Source: a virus. Taken from it: DNA of 43,786 nucleotides. Location: positions 1-43,786 of the IMG/VR virus record IMGVR_UViG_3300028384_000441; one strand, 5' to 3'. Each line of letters begins with the position of its first letter. The stretch's first letter is position 1. Positions 22,269 to 31,700 of the stretch are shown here, one piece after another. The translations under genes were made by a program, and so were the position numbers. Below the pieces are notes generated by a model that was given only the letters and a program-made list of their open reading frames with translations, was not told the origin of the DNA and did no database searches.

Positions 22269-25200
22269 TTGGCACAGCAAAACCAAGCAATTTCTACTTA
22301 CAGGAGAGAGGAAACGGTTTCAATCCCGATTCCGATATTATAATTTCAAAAGGAACCTTATCTCAAGGAGGGAGTGCATATACTGCTAAGTTTGCTTTAT
22401 CATACTTTGATCCTCAATTCTTCACTAGAATTATTTTGGAATCCGTAGTTCCAAGCAACTCATACAACGTTGGTGAATATGTTTATGGTTTGACTAGTGG
22501 TGCTTATGGTGTTGTAGAGGGAGCTCCAAATGGTGTATATTCTGTAGGAAAAATCTTATTCATCAAAACACTTTCTGGTAAATTTGTTCCTGGAGAAACT
22601 ATTAGAGACGAAGCAGGAAATCTTGTTAAAATTGCCAAAGAAAATACAATTTCTCACTTCATTGTTCAAGAAAGAGGACTAGGATATCCATCAACTTCGA
22701 CTATTGAAATTGATGGAGTTGGTTATCAACAGTCTCAGGTTGAACTAGGATTTAATGGTCAAGGTATTTACAGAGTAGATATTATTGATAGAGTTTCTGT
22801 TGATGTAGAATTCACAAAACCACCAATCATCACAATCAATTCTGGAGAAACAACTCCAACAACTTCCGCAGTAATTATTCCTGTACTTAATAGAAATACT
22901 GTTATCACTTATACTCCCCAGAACGTCAAGTCGTTTGGATCTTCTTATGGTTCTGGTGGTATTAATACATTTACAGCAGATACTGTCGTAGATGACAGGG
23001 AATTTGCAAATATTTCATCCGTAACTGATTTTACTTTCTTCGGTTCTAAGGGCACCAAATTCTTAGAATCTACTAGTTTTAGTGCTGATGCTAGTAGCAT
23101 TGTTCAGCAGGGAGATCTTATTCAATTCTCAGATGCTTCTAACAATGTTATTAGAGCAATTGTACAATATGCTACTCAGCAAAAAGGATCCGCTAAAACT
23201 AGAATCTATATTGATGAAACACTATATGATGATGTAACTAGCACCAGTATTGTATTACTTCGCCCCCAGATTAATAATCCCAATGCTGGAACTTTATTGT
23301 TCCCAACTGGAAGCAAGCAAATACAGCAAATCTCTGCTGGATCAGATGATACTAAAATTAAGTATTATTTCAGAAGAGATTTTGTAACTGCTGGTTCTAC
23401 TGGTGGTGGTATTATCACTTTTGCTGCTCAACTACCATTTGGCACACAAAGATTCACTACATTTAATGAAAGCAATTATATCATTACCGTTCTCAATAAG
23501 AATAGTGCTGATCTGGTTGAAGATGGTGATATTGTTTATATTGATGAGGACAATGTAGAGGTTACCTCAGCTACTGATACTGCCAGTGGATTGACATCTG
23601 GCAGTATTACATTCCAACTACCTTCTTCTTACTTTAATACAAACTTCGACAATGTAGAGAATTATGTTGCACCTGAGTTAAAATTAACAGCAACTTTAGA
23701 AGTTTCCAATGCAAAACCAAGACTCAAAACTGCTATTAAAAATAAGCGTATTGTTGTTGATTCTGCTGGCGATAGAGTTATCCCATTCAGAGGAACTGAC
23801 TATGATAGTAATGTTGTCGAAACCCTTTCTTTTTCTGACGCATATAGATTGCGTTATGTATATGAAGGAACGAGCACACAACCACCAGAGATTGACAGTG
23901 CTGGCAATCTAGTTTCTGGTACAGATGTAACAAATAGATTTACTTTTGATAATGGTCAGAGAGACACAATCTATGATGTTTCCAGAATCGTTCTAAAACC
24001 TGGATTTGATGCAACTGTTGGTCAGATTGTAATTGCTTTTGATTACTTCGAGCATTCACAAGGAGATTTCGTAACTATTGATAGTTACTTGCATGAAGCG
24101 GGAGTTCTAGAAGATGAAATTCCCACATTCAATTCTTCTTCTCTCGGAAATATAGAACTCAAGAATGTTATTGATTTCCGTCCTAAAGTCAATAGTAGCA
24201 CAATTGTTGCTGGTTATCAAGATACTTCAACTCTAGAAGTTACGACTAGCAACTTTACTGGTCCTGGTTCTGTTGTAGCAGCAACTCCTGCTCCAGATCT
24301 CAATCTGGAATATACATTCTCATTTAGTCAAATTCAATATCTAGATCGTATTGATGGTATCTTCCTTAATAAAAAAGGTGAGTTTATTGTTAAGGAAGGA
24401 AATTCTTCATTGAATCCTTCTAAACCAGATCCAGTTAAAGACGCTGTTCCTCTGTTCTACGCTTACATTCCAGCATATACAACTAGCAGCAAGGATGTAA
24501 GAATTACTCCTGTTGAGCACAAGCGTTACACAATGAAGGACATTGGTAAGCTTGAAAAACGTATTGAGCGTTTGGAGTATTATACAACTCTAAGTATCCT
24601 TGAGCAGCAAGCACTTAATATGCAGGTCAAAGATGAAATTGGTCTTGATAGATTCAAGTCTGGTTTCTTTGTTGATAACTTCGAGACTCATGGTATTGGC
24701 AACCTTGTTTCTGCAGATTATAAGTGTGCTATCGACAGCAGACAGTCAGTATTAAGACCACAGTCTAAAGAAGATTCAATTCTATTGAGAGAAGTTAATA
24801 CTAGAGAAGATCAAAGATCTGTTGCTGGTTACCAAAGAACTGGTGATCTTGTAACACTACCATATTCTAATCTCAAACTACTTGGAAATGATTTTGCTTC
24901 TAAGACAATCAATCCAAATCCGTTTGTTGTCTTCCAGTATGTTGGTGAAGGTTCTGTATCTCCACAAATCGATCAATGGTATGATCAAACTGTAGAACCA
25001 CTAGTTATTGATACGAATACGAGTCTATTTGACATCTTCATTGCTAAAGATGATACCAGAGAAAGTTTCTCTAGTCTTTTCAATTCATTTATAGTAAATT
25101 GGGTTGGTACATCATCTGCATTTACATCAATTAATTCACTCGGTGAAACAAATACATCACTCGCCAAATCTTCAGTTAAATCTGCATCTGTAGGAAGTTC

Positions 25201-28200
25201 TTCTAATATCAGTCCGCAGAATAATGAATTGGGCAAGGGAGTTCAAACTAAGAGCGTTGGTGAAAATGTTGTATCAACTTCTCTGCAATTCTTCTCAAGA
25301 ACAAGACCAATTAAATTTGTTATTGGCAGACTCAAGCCTCTAACTAAAGTATCAGTATTCTTAGAAGGCAGAAATATCAACCGTTGGGTAAATCCAGATT
25401 TGAGATTTACTGGTCTTGCTGGTAATTCTTTGTCTGCTTTCAATGGTGAAATTGTAACAGACGAGAACGGTAATGCCAGCGGTCTGATTTTACTTCCTGC
25501 TGGTTATGCTCCTAGAGAGAATGCTACTTGGACTGGTGATGTAGATACGGTTGAATATGATACATCATCTGAAGAACTAAGATTTACATCGGGTGAATTA
25601 ACATTCAGATTTACTTCCAGTAACACAAACGAAGATAAGGCAAATGTTGATACATATGCTGAAATTAAATATTATGCATCTGGTATCTTACCACAGAATC
25701 CTTCCAGCATTGTATCTACCAAACCTTCATACTTTAAGTCTAATGAAGGTGTTCAGTTTGTCGAGAGCAACACTGATAATCCACTAAGACCTAACCCACT
25801 TGCACAAGTATTCAAGGTTGAAAACTTTGAAGGTGGTGTATTTGTAACTGGTGCTGATCTATATTTCAAGACTAAGAGTGAAAATATTCCAGTAAGAGTC
25901 TATATGACTAATGTCGATTTCGACAAACCTGCTAAAAATATTGTTCCTGGTACAGAAAAAACACTAACTCCAGAAACGTATCTTAAGTGCTTCTCTTCTG
26001 GTAATATTTCAGTAACAAAAGGAGAGTATGTGGTGGGAACCAGTTCTGCTGCTTCTGGTCCCATTTCCAGAATTATTGATAAGAACGGTGTTGAACTAAC
26101 ACCCACCTCTACTGGAATTTATGCTTTGACCAATGAACAGGTTTATACTCTTGTTCTAAAAAATCATAATGGTCGCTCATTCTTGCAGAATGAATTATTA
26201 GAAGTTCCATCTTTGACTTTAGCAAATGCTACTGGTGGTACAGAATTGACACTTTCAATTGCTAAAGATAGTGGAAAACTTTCTGATATCAGAATTACAA
26301 ACCCTGGTCAAAATTATGACAGTGCAGTTTTAACTATCGAAAGTCCTCAACTCCCTGGTGGTTCTGTTGCAACTGCCAAGATCAATGTATCAAATGGTCA
26401 GATTTATAATGCTGAAGTTTCTATTGCTGGATTTGGATACACTGAATCGCCGTCAGTGGTCATCAAAGGCGTTGGAAACGGCGCTGGAGGGTGCGAAGTA
26501 GAGACGTTTATTGAGATTGATACACCTGCAGTTAGAATGGGTGTAGCGACCGATTTCGAGGGTTTGACAGAATCTACAACACCAACACATTTTAGGTTTG
26601 ATTACCCTGTGTATCTGGAGAATGATTCCGAATATGCATTGGTAATTGAAACTGATTCAACTGATTATGAATTATGGTCTTCTAAATTGGGTGAGGCAGA
26701 TCTATCCACCAGCACCGTTATTACTACACAACCATCACTAGGATCTTTGTATAAGTCTCAAAATACTGAAAATTGGACTCAAGATCTTGAGCAAGATCTC
26801 AAATTTACTCTATATCGCGCCGAGTTTGATATTTCTAGACCTTCAGAACTACTACTAAAGAATGTTAATCTTGGATATGAACTTCTAGAAATGAATCCAA
26901 TTGAGACGGATGCTACATCAGAGTCTATTGCTACTTCGAAGTTATTTAAAAATAATAACAGTATTATCAAAATTAATCATAGAGATAATGGATTTGAAGA
27001 TAGCGGTAATTCTTATGTATTCTTCAGAGGAGCAGAAGAAACAGGTGCTATTCCTTCAGAAACTTTCAATACCAATTTATTTCAGGTTATGAACTCTGGT
27101 ATTGATTCTTACAATATCAGAACCATAACTAAAGCGGCAAGAAGTTCTGTTGGCGGTGGTCATGTATATGCTACTTTTAATAGAAAATTTGAAACTCTAT
27201 ATCCACAAGTTCATTACTTGACAGTTTCTGGAACTACATTAGACACTTCTGTTAAAACAACTAATATTGTTCCAATTGATTCTTCCACTACAAATTATAC
27301 TTCATACTCACAGACCGATTTCGAAAGAACTTTCCTCAATGAACCACATTACTTCGATAATCAAAGAGTGATTGCATCTGAAATTAATGAGACTTTAAAT
27401 AATATTTCGAGATCTTTAACTTATAAGATGGAGTTATCATCTACATCATCTCATCTTTCTCCTGTCATTGATTTGTCTAGTGCCTCTGTTAAGACAATAT
27501 CCAATAGAATTGAAAATTCAGAGGGTCAAGAAAACAGATATGGCAGAAGAAATCAACTAATTGAATTCTACCCAGTTTATTCATTCTCATTATCAACAGT
27601 AACTCCAGGAGTTTCTTATCAGAATAATCAAAGCATCAAAGGTAAAGCTTCTGCTGCTAATGGTACTATTGCTAAAGTAGATGGAAATTCAGTTTGGGTA
27701 AAACTCAAGACAAAGCAAGGATTTACTGTTGGAGAAGAGCTTGAATTAACTCAATATGCAAATTCGCAATCTGCCCCTGTAGTTACTGTAGGATCTAGTC
27801 CTTCTCTTGTAACACCAATTATTAATAGTTCCACACAGTCTGCTGCTGGAGAGTCTATTACAATTGTTGCTCGCAATCCAATTGAATCTAAGATTTTAGA
27901 AACATATGATAATAGAATTACTGGCAAGTCTATCATTTGGAATAGAACAACTAGAGTATTGACTCTCAGAACTGATATTCAACCTATCAATGATGATTAT
28001 AATGCAAGAATTATTGATAGTAATTTGTATGCTAGAACGAATGAAGTAACAGATCAAATTGCTGATATCTTCCGTGTTGGTGATATTATTTCATATCCAG
28101 ATCAACCAGATGATGAAGCGTTCTTCATGGAAGTAGCAAAAGTAACATATAGTTCTGGTGTTGATTTTGTTGAAGAAGATACTTCCAAAAATAGTTCTTC

Positions 28201-28579
28201 GATTGCAAAGTACGTAACTAAAGAAGTTTATATTACTAATCCTGCAACAGCAATTAATGTTCATCTACTCGCTAATGTCAAGAATGTTACTGATATTGAA
28301 GTTCTCTACAAATATAAGAGAGCATCGAGTCAGGACAACTTCGAAGATTCTGAATGGTTCTATTTCAATGAAGGAGGGGAACCAGATACTCTAGAGATTG
28401 CTGGTGCAGAAAATACTATTTCTAGTATTGTTGAGAAGCAATCTTCTTATCAAGACTTTAAGTACAGCGTATCTGGTCTTCCAGAGTTTTCTTCATTCGC
28501 AATCAAGATTGTAATGAAGGGTGTTGATCCAGCATATGTTCCTAAGATTCAGGACATTCGTGCAGTTGCTGCTTTTTAA
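22253..28579 (+). CDS. DUF4815-type structural protein, 3' part (after frameshift)
   Basis: An open frame of 2,108 residues continuing the DUF4815 protein (about 2,661 aa joined). It starts TITPVIGTAKPSNFYLQERG, directly after the A-run. The conserved centre is KRYTMKDIGKLEKRIERLEY then YTTLSILEQQALNMQVKD and GLDRFKSGFFVDNFETHGIG (nt about 24520-24700), with a short coiled coil. GxGYT-like modules occur near 26280-26490 (NPGQNYDS, AGFGYTESPSVVIKG). The C-terminus, SVSGLPEFSSFAIKIVMKGV then PAYVPKIQDIRAVA, is typical of the family. An internal ATG at 22436 could start translation but would lose conserved residues. Likely peripheral baseplate or fibre attachment protein, by position. Confidence 0.82.
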   Translation, partial: TITPVIGTAKPSNFYLQERGNGFNPDSDIIISKGTLSQGGSAYTAKFALSYFDPQFFTRIILESVVPSNSYNVGEYVYGLTSGAYGVVEGAPNGVYSVGKILFIKTLSGKFVPGETIRDEAGNLVKIAKENTISHFIVQERGLGYPSTSTIEIDGVGYQQSQVELGFNGQGIYRVDIIDRVSVDVEFTKPPIITINSGETTPTTSAVIIPVLNRNTVITYTPQNVKSFGSSYGSGGINTFTADTVVDDREFANISSVTDFTFFGSKGTKFLESTSFSADASSIVQQGDLIQFSDASNNVIRAIVQYATQQKGSAKTRIYIDETLYDDVTSTSIVLLRPQINNPNAGTLLFPTGSKQIQQISAGSDDTKIKYYFRRDFVTAGSTGGGIITFAAQLPFGTQRFTTFNESNYIITVLNKNSADLVEDGDIVYIDEDNVEVTSATDTASGLTSGSITFQLPSSYFNTNFDNVENYVAPELKLTATLEVSNAKPRLKTAIKNKRIVVDSAGDRVIPFRGTDYDSNVVETLSFSDAYRLRYVYEGTSTQPPEIDSAGNLVSGTDVTNRFTFDNGQRDTIYDVSRIVLKPGFDATVGQIVIAFDYFEHSQGDFVTIDSYLHEAGVLEDEIPTFNSSSLGNIELKNVIDFRPKVNSSTIVAGYQDTSTLEVTTSNFTGPGSVVAATPAPDLNLEYTFSFSQIQYLDRIDGIFLNKKGEFIVKEGNSSLNPSKPDPVKDAVPLFYAYIPAYTTSSKDVRITPVEHKRYTMKDIGKLEKRIERLEYYTTLSILEQQALNMQVKDEIGLDRFKSGFFVDNFETHGIGNLVSADYKCAIDSRQSVLRPQSKEDSILLREVNTREDQRSVAGYQRTGDLVTLPYSNLKLLGNDFASKTINPNPFVVFQYVGEGSVSPQIDQWYDQTVEPLVIDTNTSLFDIFIAKDDTRESFSSLFNSFIVNWVGTSSAFTSINSLGETNTSLAKSSVKSASVGSSSNISPQNNELGKGVQTKSVGENVVSTSLQFFSRTRPIKFVIGRLKPLTKVSVFLEGRNINRWVNPDLRFTGLAGNSLSAFNGEIVTDENGNASGLILLPAGYAPRENATWTGDVDTVEYDTSSEELRFTSGELTFRFTSSNTNEDKANVDTYAEIKYYASGILPQNPSSIVSTKPSYFKSNEGVQFVESNTDNPLRPNPLAQVFKVENFEGGVFVTGADLYFKTKSENIPVRVYMTNVDFDKPAKNIVPGTEKTLTPETYLKCFSSGNISVTKGEYVVGTSSAASGPISRIIDKNGVELTPTSTGIYALTNEQVYTLVLKNHNGRSFLQNELLEVPSLTLANATGGTELTLSIAKDSGKLSDIRITNPGQNYDSAVLTIESPQLPGGSVATAKINVSNGQIYNAEVSIAGFGYTESPSVVIKGVGNGAGGCEVETFIEIDTPAVRMGVATDFEGLTESTTPTHFRFDYPVYLENDSEYALVIETDSTDYELWSSKLGEADLSTSTVITTQPSLGSLYKSQNTENWTQDLEQDLKFTLYRAEFDISRPSELLLKNVNLGYELLEMNPIETDATSESIATSKLFKNNNSIIKINHRDNGFEDSGNSYVFFRGAEETGAIPSETFNTNLFQVMNSGIDSYNIRTITKAARSSVGGGHVYATFNRKFETLYPQVHYLTVSGTTLDTSVKTTNIVPIDSSTTNYTSYSQTDFERTFLNEPHYFDNQRVIASEINETLNNISRSLTYKMELSSTSSHLSPVIDLSSASVKTISNRIENSEGQENRYGRRNQLIEFYPVYSFSLSTVTPGVSYQNNQSIKGKASAANGTIAKVDGNSVWVKLKTKQGFTVGEELELTQYANSQSAPVVTVGSSPSLVTPIINSSTQSAAGESITIVARNPIESKILETYDNRITGKSIIWNRTTRVLTLRTDIQPINDDYNARIIDSNLYARTNEVTDQIADIFRVGDIISYPDQPDDEAFFMEVAKVTYSSGVDFVEEDTSKNSSSIAKYVTKEVYITNPATAINVHLLANVKNVTDIEVLYKYKRASSQDNFEDSEWFYFNEGGEPDTLEIAGAENTISSIVEKQSSYQDFKYSVSGLPEFSSFAIKIVMKGVDPAYVPKIQDIRAVAAF

Positions 28580-28588
28580 TTTCCGCGC

Positions 28589-28795
28589 ATGACTTACATC
28601 AAAGTAAAAGGGCATGATGGTCTCGTTAGAGACGAGACCACAGGTGCCATCTTGAATCATGACAGTTCTGCTATTGAAGCAAGACGTAAACTAAAACACT
28701 TGAATTCCGCGTTGGAAGACATAAATATGTTGAAGGATGAAGTCTCTGAAATTAAATCCCTACTTAGAGAGTTAGTAAAAAATGCCAGCAATTAA
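28589..28795 (+). CDS. Small conserved phage protein with C-terminal coiled coil (68 aa)
   Basis: 68 aa starting MTYIKVKGHDGLVRDETTGA then ILNHDSSAIEARR, and ending in a heptad helix DINMLKDEVSEIKSLLRELV. This layout (YVKV-GH-LVRD-TGAILN, then a coiled coil with EI-SLL) is a recurrent small protein of T4-like phages and cyanophages, function unknown. It starts 9 nt after the DUF4815 stop and overlaps the next start by 14 nt. A structural or assembly role is inferred from its neighbours. Confidence 0.8.
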   Translation: MTYIKVKGHDGLVRDETTGAILNHDSSAIEARRKLKHLNSALEDINMLKDEVSEIKSLLRELVKNASN

Positions 28796-31700
28796 TGTAG
28801 CAAGAACTGATACTTTTGAGCAGCAAAGACTCAAAATTAATCAGATTGGAGATCAAATTTTTAACGTTACTGCTGGCGGTAGTGACTTATCTACTGGTCT
28901 TTTAAAACTAGGTGATGGAACTAGATTTACTCCATCACTAGCATTCACATCTGATGCAGAGCTTGGTATCTACAAACCATCACAGGATACTATTGGGTTT
29001 GTAGCAAATACAAAAAAAATATTCGATGTCTCTGATATCAATCTAAAGTCTTACAAGAATCTTCTTTTACAAAAGAACGTCATCACCACAGAAAGTATTG
29101 TTATTACCAACACTGGTTCTGAGTATGATGAAGGGACTTATCCAAACATTCCTCTTATTGGAGGAACTGGAGACGGTGCTTTAGCAGAATTTACCGTTGT
29201 GGGTTTTGATGGTACAGTCACAAATATTGGCGCTAACTATACTGCTGGTCAATATACTGGTATCGACCTCATTGGTGGTAATGGAACAGGTGCTATATGT
29301 GCTTTTGATGTTGATGTCCTTGATGGTGCTATTACAAATGGAGGATCTGGATATCCACCAGGATCATGGACAGCAGTTCCTGTTACTGGAGGAACTGGAT
29401 CAAATGGATCTTTAAACATCACAGTTACTGGTACTACAGATATTACTGGAAACATTTCAAATGCTGGTACTGGATATACACAAGGTGTATATGCTCAGAT
29501 TGATATTTTTAACGTTGCTAGGCAGACGTTTACTGTAATCTCGGTTGCCAATCCAGGAGTGCCACCACCAAATAACATTTACAATATTGATGGAACTAAT
29601 AGACCAGTTCTAACACTAGAAATTGGCAATACTTACAGATTTGATTTATCAGATCCTGGATTGTCAACACACCCATTTTACTTTCATGGTGCTAGTATTC
29701 TAGATATTTTACCTGAATCAGACTTTACTGTTGTAAGAAATGGACTAGAAGGTACTGTTGGCGCTTTCGCTGATCTAGTTATTCATGACACTGCTACACC
29801 ACAGACAATCGGATATAATTGTTCTGCTCACAACGGTATGGGCAACTCTATATCCGTTGTTACTGGAACAACCTCAAACTCTGGTAGAGGTGCTACTGCT
29901 AATGTTACTGTAGATGCTAATGGAAATGTAACAGATGTTATTGTTACCCAATCAGGTGAAGGATATGCAGCAGGAGACGTTCTTCGATTTATCAACTCAC
30001 AAATTGGTGGAGGTACTGGAGCAAGATATAGCATCACTGGAGTATCATACGATAGTACCGTTACTGCTGCTTCTGTCAATTCGGAAGGGCAAAACTATTC
30101 TGTAAATGATATTTTAGGAATTGATAACACTTTCTTTGGTGGATTTGGTAGTGGATTCGCATTTACTGTAACCACAAACCCAGGAAGGATTTCCAATCTT
30201 GATATAACATCATATGGTTCTGGATACACTGTAGGAGATCTTTTGAATCTACCAACAGGAGTAACAGGATTAACTACAGTTCTTCCAGGTGAAGTTACTG
30301 GAGTTGCCACCACACTAACTGCTGGTCAAGCACAGATCACTATTGCTAACACTTCCAATCTCCAAATTGGAATGAATGTGTTTAATGGTCCTGGTGATGT
30401 TGGATTCGTTGCTCAGGGTGCTGTAATTCAAAGTATTGACAGTGATACAACTCTAACAATGTCGTTCCCAGCTGACATTTCTGGTGCAGCAAACCTAACA
30501 TTCTCTTCTCCAAATACAACTCTAATTAATGTAACATCAGTTACTGGCATTGCTATTGGAGACTCGGTTACACAGACTTCTGGCAGTGGTGTATTAGCAG
30601 CGGATACTACTGTTAGCAGTATTGATGCTGCTGCTTTGACGATTACTCTGAGTGTTTCTCCAACCTCTCCTGGTAGTGCTACTCTGTCATTCGCACCATC
30701 CTTTGGTGTTGGTACTACCCCATTTGAATATAGAGTCGATGTTCTAGGGTCAGTAAAAACAGTCGAAGTTTCTGATGGTGGTAATGGATATTCTGTAACT
30801 GACCTACTATCTGTAAATCCATCAGATCTTATTCAACCGATTACAAGAGTAGTCAAATTCTATAGCGTACAAACACTAACGTTTAGTGGTAGTGTTCCCG
30901 ATAGTGCTATGTCTGTTGGCGACACTATCAAACAGAGAGATGGTGCTGTAGTACAGGTCACATTGACAGCTGGTGCTGCTGTACCAGCAGACGCAGATAG
31001 TACATATACTGGTGTCGCTACTAGTGGAGGTAGTGGAAGCGGACTTACTGTTGATGTTGTTCGTGGTGGGGATGGTTCACCATCAGCTATTGTAAATGCT
31101 GCTGGTTTTGATTATGTCCAAGGAGAAACAGTAACAGTCTTAGGTAGTCTAATTGGTGGCGCAAGTCCAGGAGATGATCTAACACTCGAAGTTTCTAGTA
31201 TTACAACATTCGACGCTCAAGATATTATTGCCGTACAGTCTTCAGGCGGTAATATTCAGAGTATTATTGTTGCTAATCTAACACAAGGCATTGATACTAC
31301 TTTTGCTGCTGGTGAGGTATGTATCGTAAATAGTGGAAACACATCATTTACTATTGCTACTGCTTCAGCGGAAGGTGGAGACTACAAGATTCTAATTGAT
31401 GATGTTTTTGTTCCCAATCTTACTCTATATGCTGGTAGCACATATGATTTTGATCTAACAGATTCTTCTAATGCCACGCATAACTTCTCACTATCTTCAT
31501 TCGAAGGTGGTGATAAAGCACCATCATTCTTTGACGGCATTGCTTGTACTCTAGATGATACTTCAACCACACTAACAGTACCTACAACAAATAATCTTGC
31601 TGTTGGCATGTCAGTATCATCTGAAGGTGATGGAAGTTTGGCAATAGGAACAACTGTTGTAAGTATCGACAGTTTAACAACTTTAACTATTGATAGACTT

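Noticed and set aside
22436-22438. TTG at 22436 as the start of a separate 2,047-aa protein
   Set aside because: The codon is TTG without a ribosome site, and protein sequence in the same frame continues from 22253 with a family-like junction.
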